From contig JARKVD010000013.1 of NCBI GenBank assembly GCA_029851835.1, positions 1 to 47,214 on the forward strand: a stretch of DNA of 47,214 nucleotides. The letters are read 5' to 3'. Positions 34,379 through 42,516 of the stretch are shown here, piece by piece. Position numbers and translations under genes: made by a program. Numbering within the stretch: the first letter of the stretch is position 1; the number at the start of each line of letters is the position of its first letter. Source of the DNA: Clostridium sp. Lineage in GTDB: Bacteria > Bacillota > Clostridia > Clostridiales > Clostridiaceae. Under the pieces are notes generated by a model that was given only the letters and a program-made list of their open reading frames with translations, did no database searches and had not been told where the DNA came from.

Positions 34379-35752
34379 ATGAAGAAAATAGTAATATTGT
34401 TATTGATTATACTTTCAATTGTGCTATCCACAGTCAGCATCAGCACATATATAAAATTAAATAACTTTGAAAGCAATGAAGTAAAAGATACCATAGAGTA
34501 TATCTGTAGTGATGCATTTCAAGGCCGACTGGGTGGCACTTTAGGAAACTCTATGGTGGCAAATTATATTAAAAATGAATTTAAGGCCATAGGTCTTGAG
34601 CCCTTTAATAATAATTATTATCAAAGCTTTACAACAAAATGCCCTCAACCCTTGGATAATACACCTCTTCTATCAGTAATAGATAAAGATGGTAAAATCG
34701 TAAAGACTTACGATTATGGTGTGAATTATAAGGAAAGTCTTCTAAATTTCAGAATTAATGAAATTAAATTTAATAGTATGGATATAAAAAATAAAAATAC
34801 AAATGGCTTTTTTGTTTCGAATTCTTCCACTAACAGTAATGCAATCTTCATTACAACTTTAAATAACTCGCTAAGTTTTAGAAGTTCATTTTTTGAAAAT
34901 AGTGATGCAGATTTATATATTCATGTTACCAAAGAAACTCTAGATGACATTAACTCATATCTAGATGAAGGTTATTCAGTATATACATATATTCCATATG
35001 AAGTGCAGGAAGTAACCTTAAATAATGTTGTTGGAACAATAAAGGGTTCTAATCCTAATTTGCCACCACTAGTCCTTGGAGCTCATTTTGACCATGTTGG
35101 AACAGACCTAGGTGGTAATATCTATAACGGTGCATTAGATAATGCTTCTGGAACGGCTTTTCTTTTAGAACTAGCCAAATACATTAAAAACCTCGGAACT
35201 CCTGATAGGAATATTATTTTTGTAGCCTTTAATGGTGAGGAATTAGGGTTAAAAGGTTCGACAGCCTTTGCTAAAGAGTATGAGCCTTTATTAAAAGGCA
35301 GTAGAGTATATAATTTTGATATGATTGGAAGCTACGACGGCGTTCCACTTTGTATAATGTCTGGAGCAAGTACTTCTGTAAAGTCACCTTTAGTTGATGA
35401 AGTTGCAACCGTAATGAAAGAAAGTAAAATATATTTTAACTATCTCTTTCAAGATGCTAGTGACCACGTTCCTTTTATAGATATAGGTGTTGAAGCTGTA
35501 ACCCTATGCGATAATGATACATCTAGAATTCATACACCAAACGATAGGATTGAATATATAAGTGAAATAGCCATAGATAGGTGTTTCTCAATAATGAAGG
35601 TATTCATAGTAAAAGATGCTTATAGTGATAAACTTATTTACACAAATTTTTCATACTTAATAATTGCATCAGTTTTATCTACCTCAACCTTAGTGATTAT
35701 ATTTACAGTTATAGTAATTAAAAAGAGAAATTATAAGAAAAAAGGAATATAG
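34379..35752 (+). CDS. membrane-anchored M28 family metallopeptidase
   Basis: A 457-residue protein with an N-terminal membrane helix or uncleaved signal (residues 4-25) and a C-terminal helix (about 424-446) with a basic tail, so the catalytic domain faces outside. M28 residues are in place: His236 and Asp238 (LGAHFDHVG), bridging Asp254 (GALDNASGTA), Glu287-Glu288 (AFNGEELG), Asp314 (NFDMIG) and His385 (RIHTPNDR). It is probably an aminopeptidase with two zinc ions. Two anchors are unusual for this family. AGGTGGTTAT precedes the ATG. Confidence 0.9.
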   Translation: MKKIVILLLIILSIVLSTVSISTYIKLNNFESNEVKDTIEYICSDAFQGRLGGTLGNSMVANYIKNEFKAIGLEPFNNNYYQSFTTKCPQPLDNTPLLSVIDKDGKIVKTYDYGVNYKESLLNFRINEIKFNSMDIKNKNTNGFFVSNSSTNSNAIFITTLNNSLSFRSSFFENSDADLYIHVTKETLDDINSYLDEGYSVYTYIPYEVQEVTLNNVVGTIKGSNPNLPPLVLGAHFDHVGTDLGGNIYNGALDNASGTAFLLELAKYIKNLGTPDRNIIFVAFNGEELGLKGSTAFAKEYEPLLKGSRVYNFDMIGSYDGVPLCIMSGASTSVKSPLVDEVATVMKESKIYFNYLFQDASDHVPFIDIGVEAVTLCDNDTSRIHTPNDRIEYISEIAIDRCFSIMKVFIVKDAYSDKLIYTNFSYLIIASVLSTSTLVIIFTVIVIKKRNYKKKGI

Positions 35753-35774
35753 AAAATTTCTATATTCCTTTTTC
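35740..35774. terminator. bidirectional terminator between the M28 peptidase gene and prfB
   Basis: AAAAGGAATATAGAAA/TTTCTATATTCCTTTT (35740-35755, 35757-35772), 16-bp stem with a tight loop and T/A tracts on both sides; overlaps the peptidase stop codon. Confidence 0.85.
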
Positions 35775-36882
35775 TTATTCTTTTATCTGCTTTAAATACT
35801 CATTAATAAACAAATCAATATTACCATCCATCACAGATCCAACATTTGCAGTTTCTGCTCCTGTTCTATGGTCCTTTACTAAGTTATATGGATGGAATAC
35901 ATAAGATCTTATCTGACTCCCCCAGGCATTATCCTTAACCTCACCTGTTATGTCCTCAATCTTATCCTTATGCTCACGAATTTTAATATCTATAAGCTTA
36001 GCCTTTAACATCTTCATTGCATATTCTTTATTGCTGTGCTGACTTCTTTCATTCTGGCACTGAACTACTATATTAGTCGGAATATGAGTTATCCTTACAG
36101 CTGAATCAGTTGTATTTACGTGCTGTCCTCCAGCTCCTCCTGATCTGTAAGTATCCACTTTTATATCTTCCGGCCTAATTTCAATATCCTGACTTTCAGT
36201 TAACTCAGGTAAAATTTCACAACCTGCAAAAGAAGTTTGTCTTTTACCATTAGCATTAAATGGAGATATTCTTACTAGTCTATGAACACCCTTTTCCGAT
36301 TTAAGGTAACCATAAGCAAAATCTCCAGTTACCTTTAATGTAACCCCTTTTATACCAGCTTCATCAGCAGGTACATAATCTAACACTTCAACCTTAAATC
36401 CATGATTTTCACACCATCTAGTATACATCCTATAAAGCATCTGAGTCCAATCTTGAGCATCATTCCCACCTGCTCCAGTATGAAGTTCTAAAATAGCATT
36501 ATTCCTATCATATTCCCCGCTTAAAAGCGTTTCAATATTAAGAGTTTCTATAGCTTCAGTAAGTTCACCTATTTCTTTTTTGATTTCACTTGAAGAAGAA
36601 GTATCCTCCTCCTCCAAGCTCATCTCAATTAATATTTGAACATCCTCTGCACGTTGTTCAAGCCTATGAAAATTTTCTATTTTATCCTTTAAGCCCTTAG
36701 CTGTTTGAGTAATTTCTTGTGCTTTATTTATATCGTTCCAGAAATCCTGCTCCTGCATTTTAAATTCAAGCTCTGATAATTTATTTGTGGTTGCTACTAT
36801 GTCAAAGAGACACCTTCAATTCTCTTAATTTGTCACCTAAAGCATTAACTTCATTTAGATATTCTTCTAATTGTAGTATCAC
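35775..36882 (-). CDS. prfB: peptide chain release factor 2, with programmed +1 frameshift
   Basis: RF2 is read from two frames. ORF1 starts at a GTG (36882; GAGGAG 7 nt before it) and encodes MILQLEEYLNEVNALGDKLR ELKVSL, ending at an in-frame TGA (36802-36804). A +1 shift at CTT-TGA-C continues as DIVATTNKLSELEFK-MQEQDF, giving 368 residues. The codon-recognition SPF (206-208) and catalytic GGQ (251-253, SGGAGGQHVN) are intact. RF2 recognises TGA/TAA, so low RF2 stalls at the TGA and promotes its own frameshift. The GTG lies 2 nt after the secA stop, so the two genes are an operon. Confidence 0.95.
36802..36818 (-). promoter_or_regulatory. programmed +1 frameshift site of prfB
   Basis: Minus strand GAAGGTGTCTCTTTGAC: a Shine-Dalgarno-like AAGGTG three nucleotides before CTT-TGA-C, as in the E. 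coli site (AGGGGGTATCTTTGAC). The spacing and slippery CTT match. Confidence 0.93.
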
Positions 36883-36884
36883 TT

Positions 36885-39386
36885 CTATTCTCCTCTTCCA
36901 CAACAATTTTTATATTTACGTCCTGAACCACATGGGCATGAATCGTTTCTATTGGGTTTGCTTTGCTTTTTAACTGGCTCTTTCTTTGCAGAAGTATCTT
37001 CATTAGTAGATGTTATTTCTGCTACTTGCTCTCTTTCTGGAGCCTTTTCAAGCTTAACATGGAATATATATTTAACAGTTTCTTCTTTAATGTTTTCTAT
37101 CATTTCAGCAAACATATCTGAACCTTCCATTTGGTAAGCTTGAGCTGGATCCTGCTGCTTATATGCTCTTAATCCAATACCTTGTTTTAAGTGTTCCATA
37201 TTGTCAATGTGATCCATCCACTTAGAGTCAACTATCTTAAGAAGTATAACTCTTTCAATTTCTCTCATCTGATCATGGCCAAATTCAGCTTCTTTTTCTT
37301 TATAAAGTTCATCAGCCTTATTTAAGTAAGCCTTTGTTATTTCATCTACAGACATTTTTGATAATTGCTCAGCAGTAAAAGTTTCTCTTGGAACATATAT
37401 TTCTTCCATAGATTTAACAAGTTTGTTCAATTCATCATCAAAAGTATCCTCAACACCACTTATGTGATTTTTAATTGAAGATGTCACAACATCGTTTATC
37501 ATGTTTTGGATTTGATCTCTTATATCTGCTCCCATAAGAACTTCTTGTCTTTGCTTATATATTATCTCTCTTTGTTTATTCATTACGTCATCATATTTAA
37601 CAACGTTCTTTCTAATATCAAAGTTATTACCCTCAACTTTTCTTTGAGCACCTTCTATAGCAGTACTTACCATTTTACTTTCTATAGCATCATCTTCTTC
37701 TAATCCTAACTTATCAACAACTCCGCTAAGTCTTTCGGAACCGAAGATTCTCATTAAATCGTCTTCTAGAGAAATATAGAATCTAGATGCTCCTGGGTCT
37801 CCTTGACGTCCCGCACGTCCTCTTAATTGGTTGTCAATACGTCTTGATTCATGTCTTTCTGTACCAAGAATTTTAAGACCACCAAGCTCAACTACGCCTT
37901 CGCCAAGTTTAATATCTGTACCTCTACCAGCCATGTTTGTTGCTATTGTAACAGCACCCTTTTGTCCTGCTAAAGCAACTATTTCTGCTTCCCTTTCATG
38001 GTACTTAGCATTTAATACCTGATGTGGAATTCCTCTTCTCTTAAGCATATTAGAAATCTCTTCCGACTTCTCAATACTTACAGTACCAACAAGTACAGGC
38101 TGACCCTTTGCATGACTTTCTTGTATTTCATCAACTAAAGCCTTGTATTTTCCTTTTACAGTTTTATAAACTACATCTGGGTGGTCTTCTCTTACAACAG
38201 GCATATTAGTTGGTATAACAATTACGTCAAGACCATATATTTCTCTAAACTCTGCTTCTTCTGTTTCAGCAGTACCAGTCATACCAGCAAGTTTAGTGTA
38301 CATTCTAAAGTAGTTTTGGAATGTAATGGTCGCTAAAGTCTTAGACTCTCTTGCAACCTTAACACCTTCTTTAGCTTCTATAGCTTGGTGAAGACCATCG
38401 CTGTATCTTCTACCTTCCATAAGTCTTCCTGTGAAGTCGTCAACTATTATTACTTCTCCATCTTTTACTATATAATCTTTTTCATTTTTCATCATATGGT
38501 TAGCTTTTAAAGCTTGAACTATATGGTGTTGTATATCCATGTTCTCTGCATCAGCATAATTCTCTAAATGGAAGAACTTCTCTGCTTTAGCTATACCTTC
38601 ATCTGTAAGAATTACAGAGTTTTTCTTTTCATCCTTCATGTAATCACTTTCTTGTAAGGCTTTAACAAAGAAATCTGCAATCTTATATAAGTCTGTTGAT
38701 TTACTTCCTTGACCTGAGATTATAAGCGGAGTTCTAGCCTCGTCTATAAGAATAGAGTCAACCTCGTCTACGATAACATAGTTAAGATCTCTTTGAACTC
38801 TTTCTTGCTTATAAACAACCATGTTATCTCTTAAATAGTCAAATCCAAACTCATTATTAGTACCGTATGTTATATCACAGTTATACATCATTTGCTTCTC
38901 TACTTGGGTCTGACCGTGGATAATAACCCCTACAGTAAGACCTAAGAATTCATGGATTCTTCCCATTTCATCTCTATCTCTTTTCGCAAGATAGTCATTT
39001 ACTGTAATTATGTGTACTCCATTTCCTGTAAGTGCATTTAAGTATGATGGCAATGTAGCAACAAGGGTTTTACCTTCTCCTGTTCTCATCTCAGCAATTC
39101 TTCCTTGGTGAAGAACAATACCACCAATTAACTGAACATCATAATGTCTCATACCAAGAACTCTTGAAGAAGCTTCCCTAACAACAGCAAAAGCCTCCGG
39201 AAGTATTGCATCTAGAGATTCGCCCTTTTTTATTCTCTCTTTAAATTCTTCAGTTTTTGCCTTTAATTCATCATCACTAAGAGCCTTTATTGAAGGTTCT
39301 AAGTTGTTAATCTTTTTAACTATTGGCATAATTCTCTTAATTTCACGTTCACTGTAACTTCCAAATATTTTATCAAATATTTTCAT
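36885..39386 (-). CDS. secA: protein translocase ATPase SecA
   Basis: An 833-residue SecA that drives secretion through SecYEG. Walker A MRTGEGKT is at residues 101-108; the DEAD-like [50 protein letters not shown] and [13 protein letters not shown] motifs follow; the helical scaffold has [21 protein letters not shown]. The C-terminus ends in the zinc-binding [14 protein letters not shown]. Normal length. Transcribed with prfB downstream. Confidence 0.98.
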   Translation of the reverse strand: MKIFDKIFGSYSEREIKRIMPIVKKINNLEPSIKALSDDELKAKTEEFKERIKKGESLDAILPEAFAVVREASSRVLGMRHYDVQLIGGIVLHQGRIAEMRTGEGKTLVATLPSYLNALTGNGVHIITVNDYLAKRDRDEMGRIHEFLGLTVGVIIHGQTQVEKQMMYNCDITYGTNNEFGFDYLRDNMVVYKQERVQRDLNYVIVDEVDSILIDEARTPLIISGQGSKSTDLYKIADFFVKALQESDYMKDEKKNSVILTDEGIAKAEKFFHLENYADAENMDIQHHIVQALKANHMMKNEKDYIVKDGEVIIVDDFTGRLMEGRRYSDGLHQAIEAKEGVKVARESKTLATITFQNYFRMYTKLAGMTGTAETEEAEFREIYGLDVIVIPTNMPVVREDHPDVVYKTVKGKYKALVDEIQESHAKGQPVLVGTVSIEKSEEISNMLKRRGIPHQVLNAKYHEREAEIVALAGQKGAVTIATNMAGRGTDIKLGEGVVELGGLKILGTERHESRRIDNQLRGRAGRQGDPGASRFYISLEDDLMRIFGSERLSGVVDKLGLEEDDAIESKMVSTAIEGAQRKVEGNNFDIRKNVVKYDDVMNKQREIIYKQRQEVLMGADIRDQIQNMINDVVTSSIKNHISGVEDTFDDELNKLVKSMEEIYVPRETFTAEQLSKMSVDEITKAYLNKADELYKEKEAEFGHDQMREIERVILLKIVDSKWMDHIDNMEHLKQGIGLRAYKQQDPAQAYQMEGSDMFAEMIENIKEETVKYIFHVKLEKAPEREQVAEITSTNEDTSAKKEPVKKQSKPNRNDSCPCGSGRKYKNCCGRGE

Positions 39387-39603
39387 AAACTTATCCTCAC
39401 TCTTCTTCCATAGGGTTACTATTTTATCTTTATACCGAAATAATATTTTATGCAGATTATAATTTTTTTACTATACCAAAATCTAAATCTATGTTTAGAT
39501 ACTAATTTAGATTATAACAGTTATTCATTATTCCTTCAATAATATAACAAAACTTTATCCACATTTAGTAAATTTTTACCATAATTATTTTCCCTTTATC
39601 TCT

Positions 39604-39634
39604 AAAAAAACTCTATAGCTTTCGCTATAGAGTT
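39604..39634 (-). terminator. terminator of hpf
   Basis: AACTCTATAGC/GCTATAGAGTT 11-bp perfect stem (39609-39634), 4-nt loop, then TTTTTTTAG on the minus strand, 27 nt past the hpf stop. The preceding 39387-39600 holds the A+T-rich secA upstream region and a degenerate repeat core (CTAAATCTATGTTTAG near 39483) but no gene. Confidence 0.9.
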
Positions 39635-39660
39635 ATATTTAACATTTATTCTATTTTCTA

Positions 39661-40191
39661 CTAAAATTCTTGCTCTATAAGGCCATAATTTCCATCTCTT
39701 CTCTTATAAACAACATTAATCTCATCTGTATCACCATTCATAAATACGAAGAAATCATGTCCTAAAAGCTCCATCTGCAATACTGCTTCCTCTTCATTCA
39801 TAGGCTTAATTGCAAACCTCTTAGTTTTAACGATTCTTGGTTCATCATCCTTATTATAGTCATCATATTCTTTTATATTGCTAAATCGTAAAGAAGTATT
39901 TCCATTCCTCTTTTCAAGTTTTGTTTTTTGCTTTCTTACTTGTCCTACTAATTTATCTATTACTAAGTCAATAGCACTATATAAGTCATTACTCTTCACT
40001 TCTGCTCTTAGCATCGCATTGTTGCAAGGAATTAAAACTTCAATTTTTTGAGCATTTTTTTCTACGCTTAATGTGGCTGTGGCATTAACATTATCCATGA
40101 AGTACTTATCAAGCCTCGCCAGCTTTTTTTCAACTGCCGCTCTTAGACCTTCTGTAACCTCAATATTTTTTCCTACTACTTTAATATTCAT
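39661..40191 (-). CDS. hpf: long-form ribosome hibernation promoting factor
   Basis: A 176-residue HPF/RaiA. The N-terminal S30AE domain starts MNIKVVGKNIEVTEGLRAAVEKKL and has basic rRNA-contact residues; the C-terminal dimerisation domain is AVLQMELLGHDFFVFMNGDT with VVYKRRDGNYGLIEQEF. The long form causes 100S ribosome dimers in stationary phase. The ATG at 40191 agrees with homologue starts and follows GAGAGGGGCTGGAGTT. A raiA-motif RNA lies upstream on the same strand. Confidence 0.96.
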   Translation of the reverse strand: MNIKVVGKNIEVTEGLRAAVEKKLARLDKYFMDNVNATATLSVEKNAQKIEVLIPCNNAMLRAEVKSNDLYSAIDLVIDKLVGQVRKQKTKLEKRNGNTSLRFSNIKEYDDYNKDDEPRIVKTKRFAIKPMNEEEAVLQMELLGHDFFVFMNGDTDEINVVYKRRDGNYGLIEQEF

Positions 40192-40301
40192 AACTCCAGC
40201 CCCTCTCATATTAACCAGGATATTTATCCTTTTTAATATATTTATATGTTTTGTAATTCTATTTTAATATCATAATATACCATTTGCAAATTAAATAACC
40301 C

Positions 40302-40318
40302 CAATATTCTGAATATTG
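40302..40318. promoter_or_regulatory. 17-nt palindrome in the hpf upstream region
   Basis: CAATATTC-T-GAATATTG, a perfect 8-bp inverted repeat about 110 nt before the hpf start. In 40192-40593 I see no gene and no other clear element; this may be an operator for hpf. Confidence 0.4.
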
Positions 40319-40593
40319 CTCTTTTATATAAGTACTTACCTTCCTTATGCTTGTAAAATCAACGAATTGCTATGAATTATCCTATATGATTTTTTTCTAA
40401 AATTATGGTATAATTAAATTACACGTGAGTCTTTAAGACATTTAAACTACACATCATTTACCTGCCTTGTAGCTTTTTATATATTATAATTTATTCCAAG
40501 AAACTACCTATCATTCTCAAATAGCATAATATTAAAATTAATGGAACAAATCACCTGTTGCAACCCCTTCCATCTTCTTCATCAATAATATTC

Positions 40594-40830
40594 AAAAAAT
40601 AAAAAAACACCTTGAAAACAAGATGTTAAAATGTCGGCTGACCTGGTCTTTGCCCCCACACCCGCCTACTGGATTTTTCGCTACCCGGAACTAACCTCTC
40701 ACTACTAGACCTCTCGCTTTAAAGCGGTAGGACTTACTTCTAAGCCGCACCATGCTCATTAAACATTTTATCTAACTTACGTGGATCGTTTTGCCTGCGA
40801 CTAGCCTCGACTTTCAACCACAGACCCGAC
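40594..40830 (-). ncRNA. raiA-motif noncoding RNA
   Basis: A 237-nt GC-richer block inside A+T-rich DNA, between comFC and hpf on the minus strand. The 5' GTCGGGTCTG (from 40830) pairs with the 3' CAGGTCAGCCGAC (40633-40645) to close the structure, and internal helices such as CCGCTTTAAAGCG are visible. It ends in a terminator: AACATCTTG-TTTT-CAAGGTGTT (40606-40627) plus TTTTTTTATTTTTTG. Position next to raiA (hpf) and comFC, size and appearance match the raiA motif described in Clostridia and other Gram-positives, where its loss affects sporulation and aggregation. Alternatives (tmRNA, RNase P, 6S, SRP RNA) do not fit by motif. A covariance-model search was not run. Confidence 0.85.
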
Positions 40831-40836
40831 TATTTT

Positions 40837-40864
40837 ATTATACTCTACTTTTTGCAACTGTCAA
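40837..40864 (-). promoter_or_regulatory. near-perfect sigma-A promoter of the raiA RNA, within comFC
   Basis: Minus strand TTGACA (40859-40864), 16-nt spacer, TATAAT (40837-40842). The first base of the RNA pairing stem (40830) is 7 nt beyond the -10 box. The promoter overlaps the last codons and stop of comFC. Confidence 0.9.
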
Positions 40865-41518
40865 TATGTAAACTTCTCCAGCTCCTCCATCTTTAAGACA
40901 TTTAGCTCCATAAAAAGATGTTGCTCCTGAAGTAACAACATCATCAATCAATAAAATCCGCTTGTTGTATGCAGATTCTTCATTAATTAATCTAAAAGAA
41001 TCTTTAACATTTTTCCATCTCTTACTATTATCAAGTCCTATTTGATCTCGGCTCTCACTTTTCTTTTTCATTAACTCACTGTACGGTATACCACACTCTT
41101 CACTTATATATTGGCATAAAACTTTGCATTGATTAAATCCTCTTGTTTTATAAGCCTCTTTACTGCTTGGAACAAATGTTATTAGGTCTATCTTTTCCAT
41201 TAAATCTTCTTTAATATATGCAGATAAATATGAAGCTAAAATTTTTCCAGCTACAAATTCCTTTTCATACTTTAGCATCAAAATTAGCTTCTTTAAATTA
41301 AAGCTATAAACCCCTAAGGAGTAGCATGGAAACTTTATTCCATGCTGTTCAACTTCATATCTAAGATTTAATATATTCATTTTTTCCCTACAGTCTTTAC
41401 AAATATACTCATTCTCTTCAGGATTATCGCAAATCAAACAAACTTCACCCTTACTATAAATAACTGAAACTATGCTTTGAAATATATATTTTACTTTCTG
41501 AAATAGCCTTGCTCCCAT
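40838..41518 (-). CDS. comFC: ComFC-family phosphoribosyltransferase-like protein
   Basis: A 226-residue ComF protein. An N-terminal zinc finger has Cys27, Cys30, Cys40 and Cys43 (CLIC, CKDC), and the PRPP-binding loop RILLIDDVVTSGATSF is near residue 190, with FVPSSKEAYKTRGFNQ before it. ComFC is needed for single-stranded DNA handling in natural competence and may also serve DNA repair. It overlaps the degenerate comFA-like gene by 28 nt. Its 3' end contains the raiA RNA promoter. Confidence 0.92.
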   Translation of the reverse strand: MGARLFQKVKYIFQSIVSVIYSKGEVCLICDNPEENEYICKDCREKMNILNLRYEVEQHGIKFPCYSLGVYSFNLKKLILMLKYEKEFVAGKILASYLSAYIKEDLMEKIDLITFVPSSKEAYKTRGFNQCKVLCQYISEECGIPYSELMKKKSESRDQIGLDNSKRWKNVKDSFRLINEESAYNKRILLIDDVVTSGATSFYGAKCLKDGGAGEVYILTVAKSRV

Positions 41519-42501
41519 GCCTTTTTATTTAACTCCCTTAGAATACTTCTACATCTATCCATATCATCAGTTTCATTATTACAGATAAACATAACTTCTT
41601 CCTTAGTATTTTTCAAAACTCTGTTAACCCGGCTTGAAATATACACTAAATCCTTATAAGTAAAAACATCACTATCTGCAAAAAATACCATAATATTTAC
41701 AGGTTTAAGTCCTATATGCTCTTCATTAAAATCATCAGTTATTAAGATTCCTTCTTCAGCTAGCAAAAATCTAATGAATCTCTTTCTTTCCGGCTCATCA
41801 CTCTTAACTCTATATATATTACTTGTAAGATTCTCCTTTATATCTTTTAAGCCTTTATATATCTTATCTACCTTTTCTTTATGTGGAACATATATTATAA
41901 CCTTGTTATTACTATTAATTGACCACTTTAAATAATCATATACACTATTAGGAATTCCCTCTTCTAACTTTATTCTTGTTGAAATAAATCTTGGTTCTGC
42001 TATAGGGCATTCCAAATCTTCTTTTAAGTTATAGATAGTCATACCACTTCTAAAAACAGCTTCAATTGAGTAAGTTATCATTGTTCCATAGTTGCTGCAT
42101 ATATTGATCATTAATTTACTTATTGACTCTCGTGTATACATAGGCCTCGAATTTATTTCGTCATAAATTATTAAATCAAACTTTTCTTCTAAATAGATAG
42201 CAACATTATGGTTACATATATTTATATTACCTAACTTAGCTTCACAAGATGAATCTTCTATATAATTTACTCTCTCTTTAGATAAATCTATAGCATCCTT
42301 ATCCTTATTTATTATATATAAAACCTTTTTTCCTTCATTAATAGCATAATTTATTGTTTTATTAAATATAGCAGCTCTATTATTGAGAGGTGAAACCACG
42401 TTAATTTTGCGAACCTTCTTCATAAAGCTACCTAATATTCTATCCTCAATGGACTTCTTAGAGACTTTTTTAGTTTTATTAGATTTTTTAAAAAACAACA
42501 T
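41491..42501 (-). CDS. degenerate ComFA-like helicase relative (Walker A lost)
   Basis: A 336-residue protein in the comFA position before comFC. The first fold retains the shape of a RecA-like domain: residues 31-50 read RKINVVSPLNNRAAIFNKTI where ComFA has a GxGKT P-loop, so the Walker A lysine is missing, while a Walker B-like FDLIIYDEI (Asp114-Glu115) remains. A second domain has KVIIYVPHKEKVDKIYKGL, EEGILITDDFNEEHIGLKPVNIMVFFADS and VYISSRVNRV, matching ComFA motifs IV-VI. No zinc finger of the ComFA type is seen. ATP hydrolysis is doubtful. AGGAGATTTATT precedes the ATG. Confidence 0.75.
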   Translation of the reverse strand: MLFFKKSNKTKKVSKKSIEDRILGSFMKKVRKINVVSPLNNRAAIFNKTINYAINEGKKVLYIINKDKDAIDLSKERVNYIEDSSCEAKLGNINICNHNVAIYLEEKFDLIIYDEINSRPMYTRESISKLMINICSNYGTMITYSIEAVFRSGMTIYNLKEDLECPIAEPRFISTRIKLEEGIPNSVYDYLKWSINSNNKVIIYVPHKEKVDKIYKGLKDIKENLTSNIYRVKSDEPERKRFIRFLLAEEGILITDDFNEEHIGLKPVNIMVFFADSDVFTYKDLVYISSRVNRVLKNTKEEVMFICNNETDDMDRCRSILRELNKKAWEQGYFRK

Positions 42502-42516
42502 AATAAATCTCCTAAT

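Noticed and set aside
36802-36804. Stop codon in prfB as evidence for a pseudogene
   Set aside because: It is the conserved CTT-TGA-C programmed frameshift site with an SD-like stimulator.
40594-40830. tmRNA, RNase P, 6S or SRP RNA as the identity of the RNA beside hpf
   Set aside because: It has no tRNA-like ends or tag frame, no RNase P core GAGGAAAGTCC block, no SRP tetraloop region; the hpf/comFC context fits the raiA motif instead.
40740-40840. raiA RNA region as part of a longer comFC reading frame
   Set aside because: comFC stops at 40838 and the following sequence has stops in all minus-strand frames and pairing structure typical of RNA.
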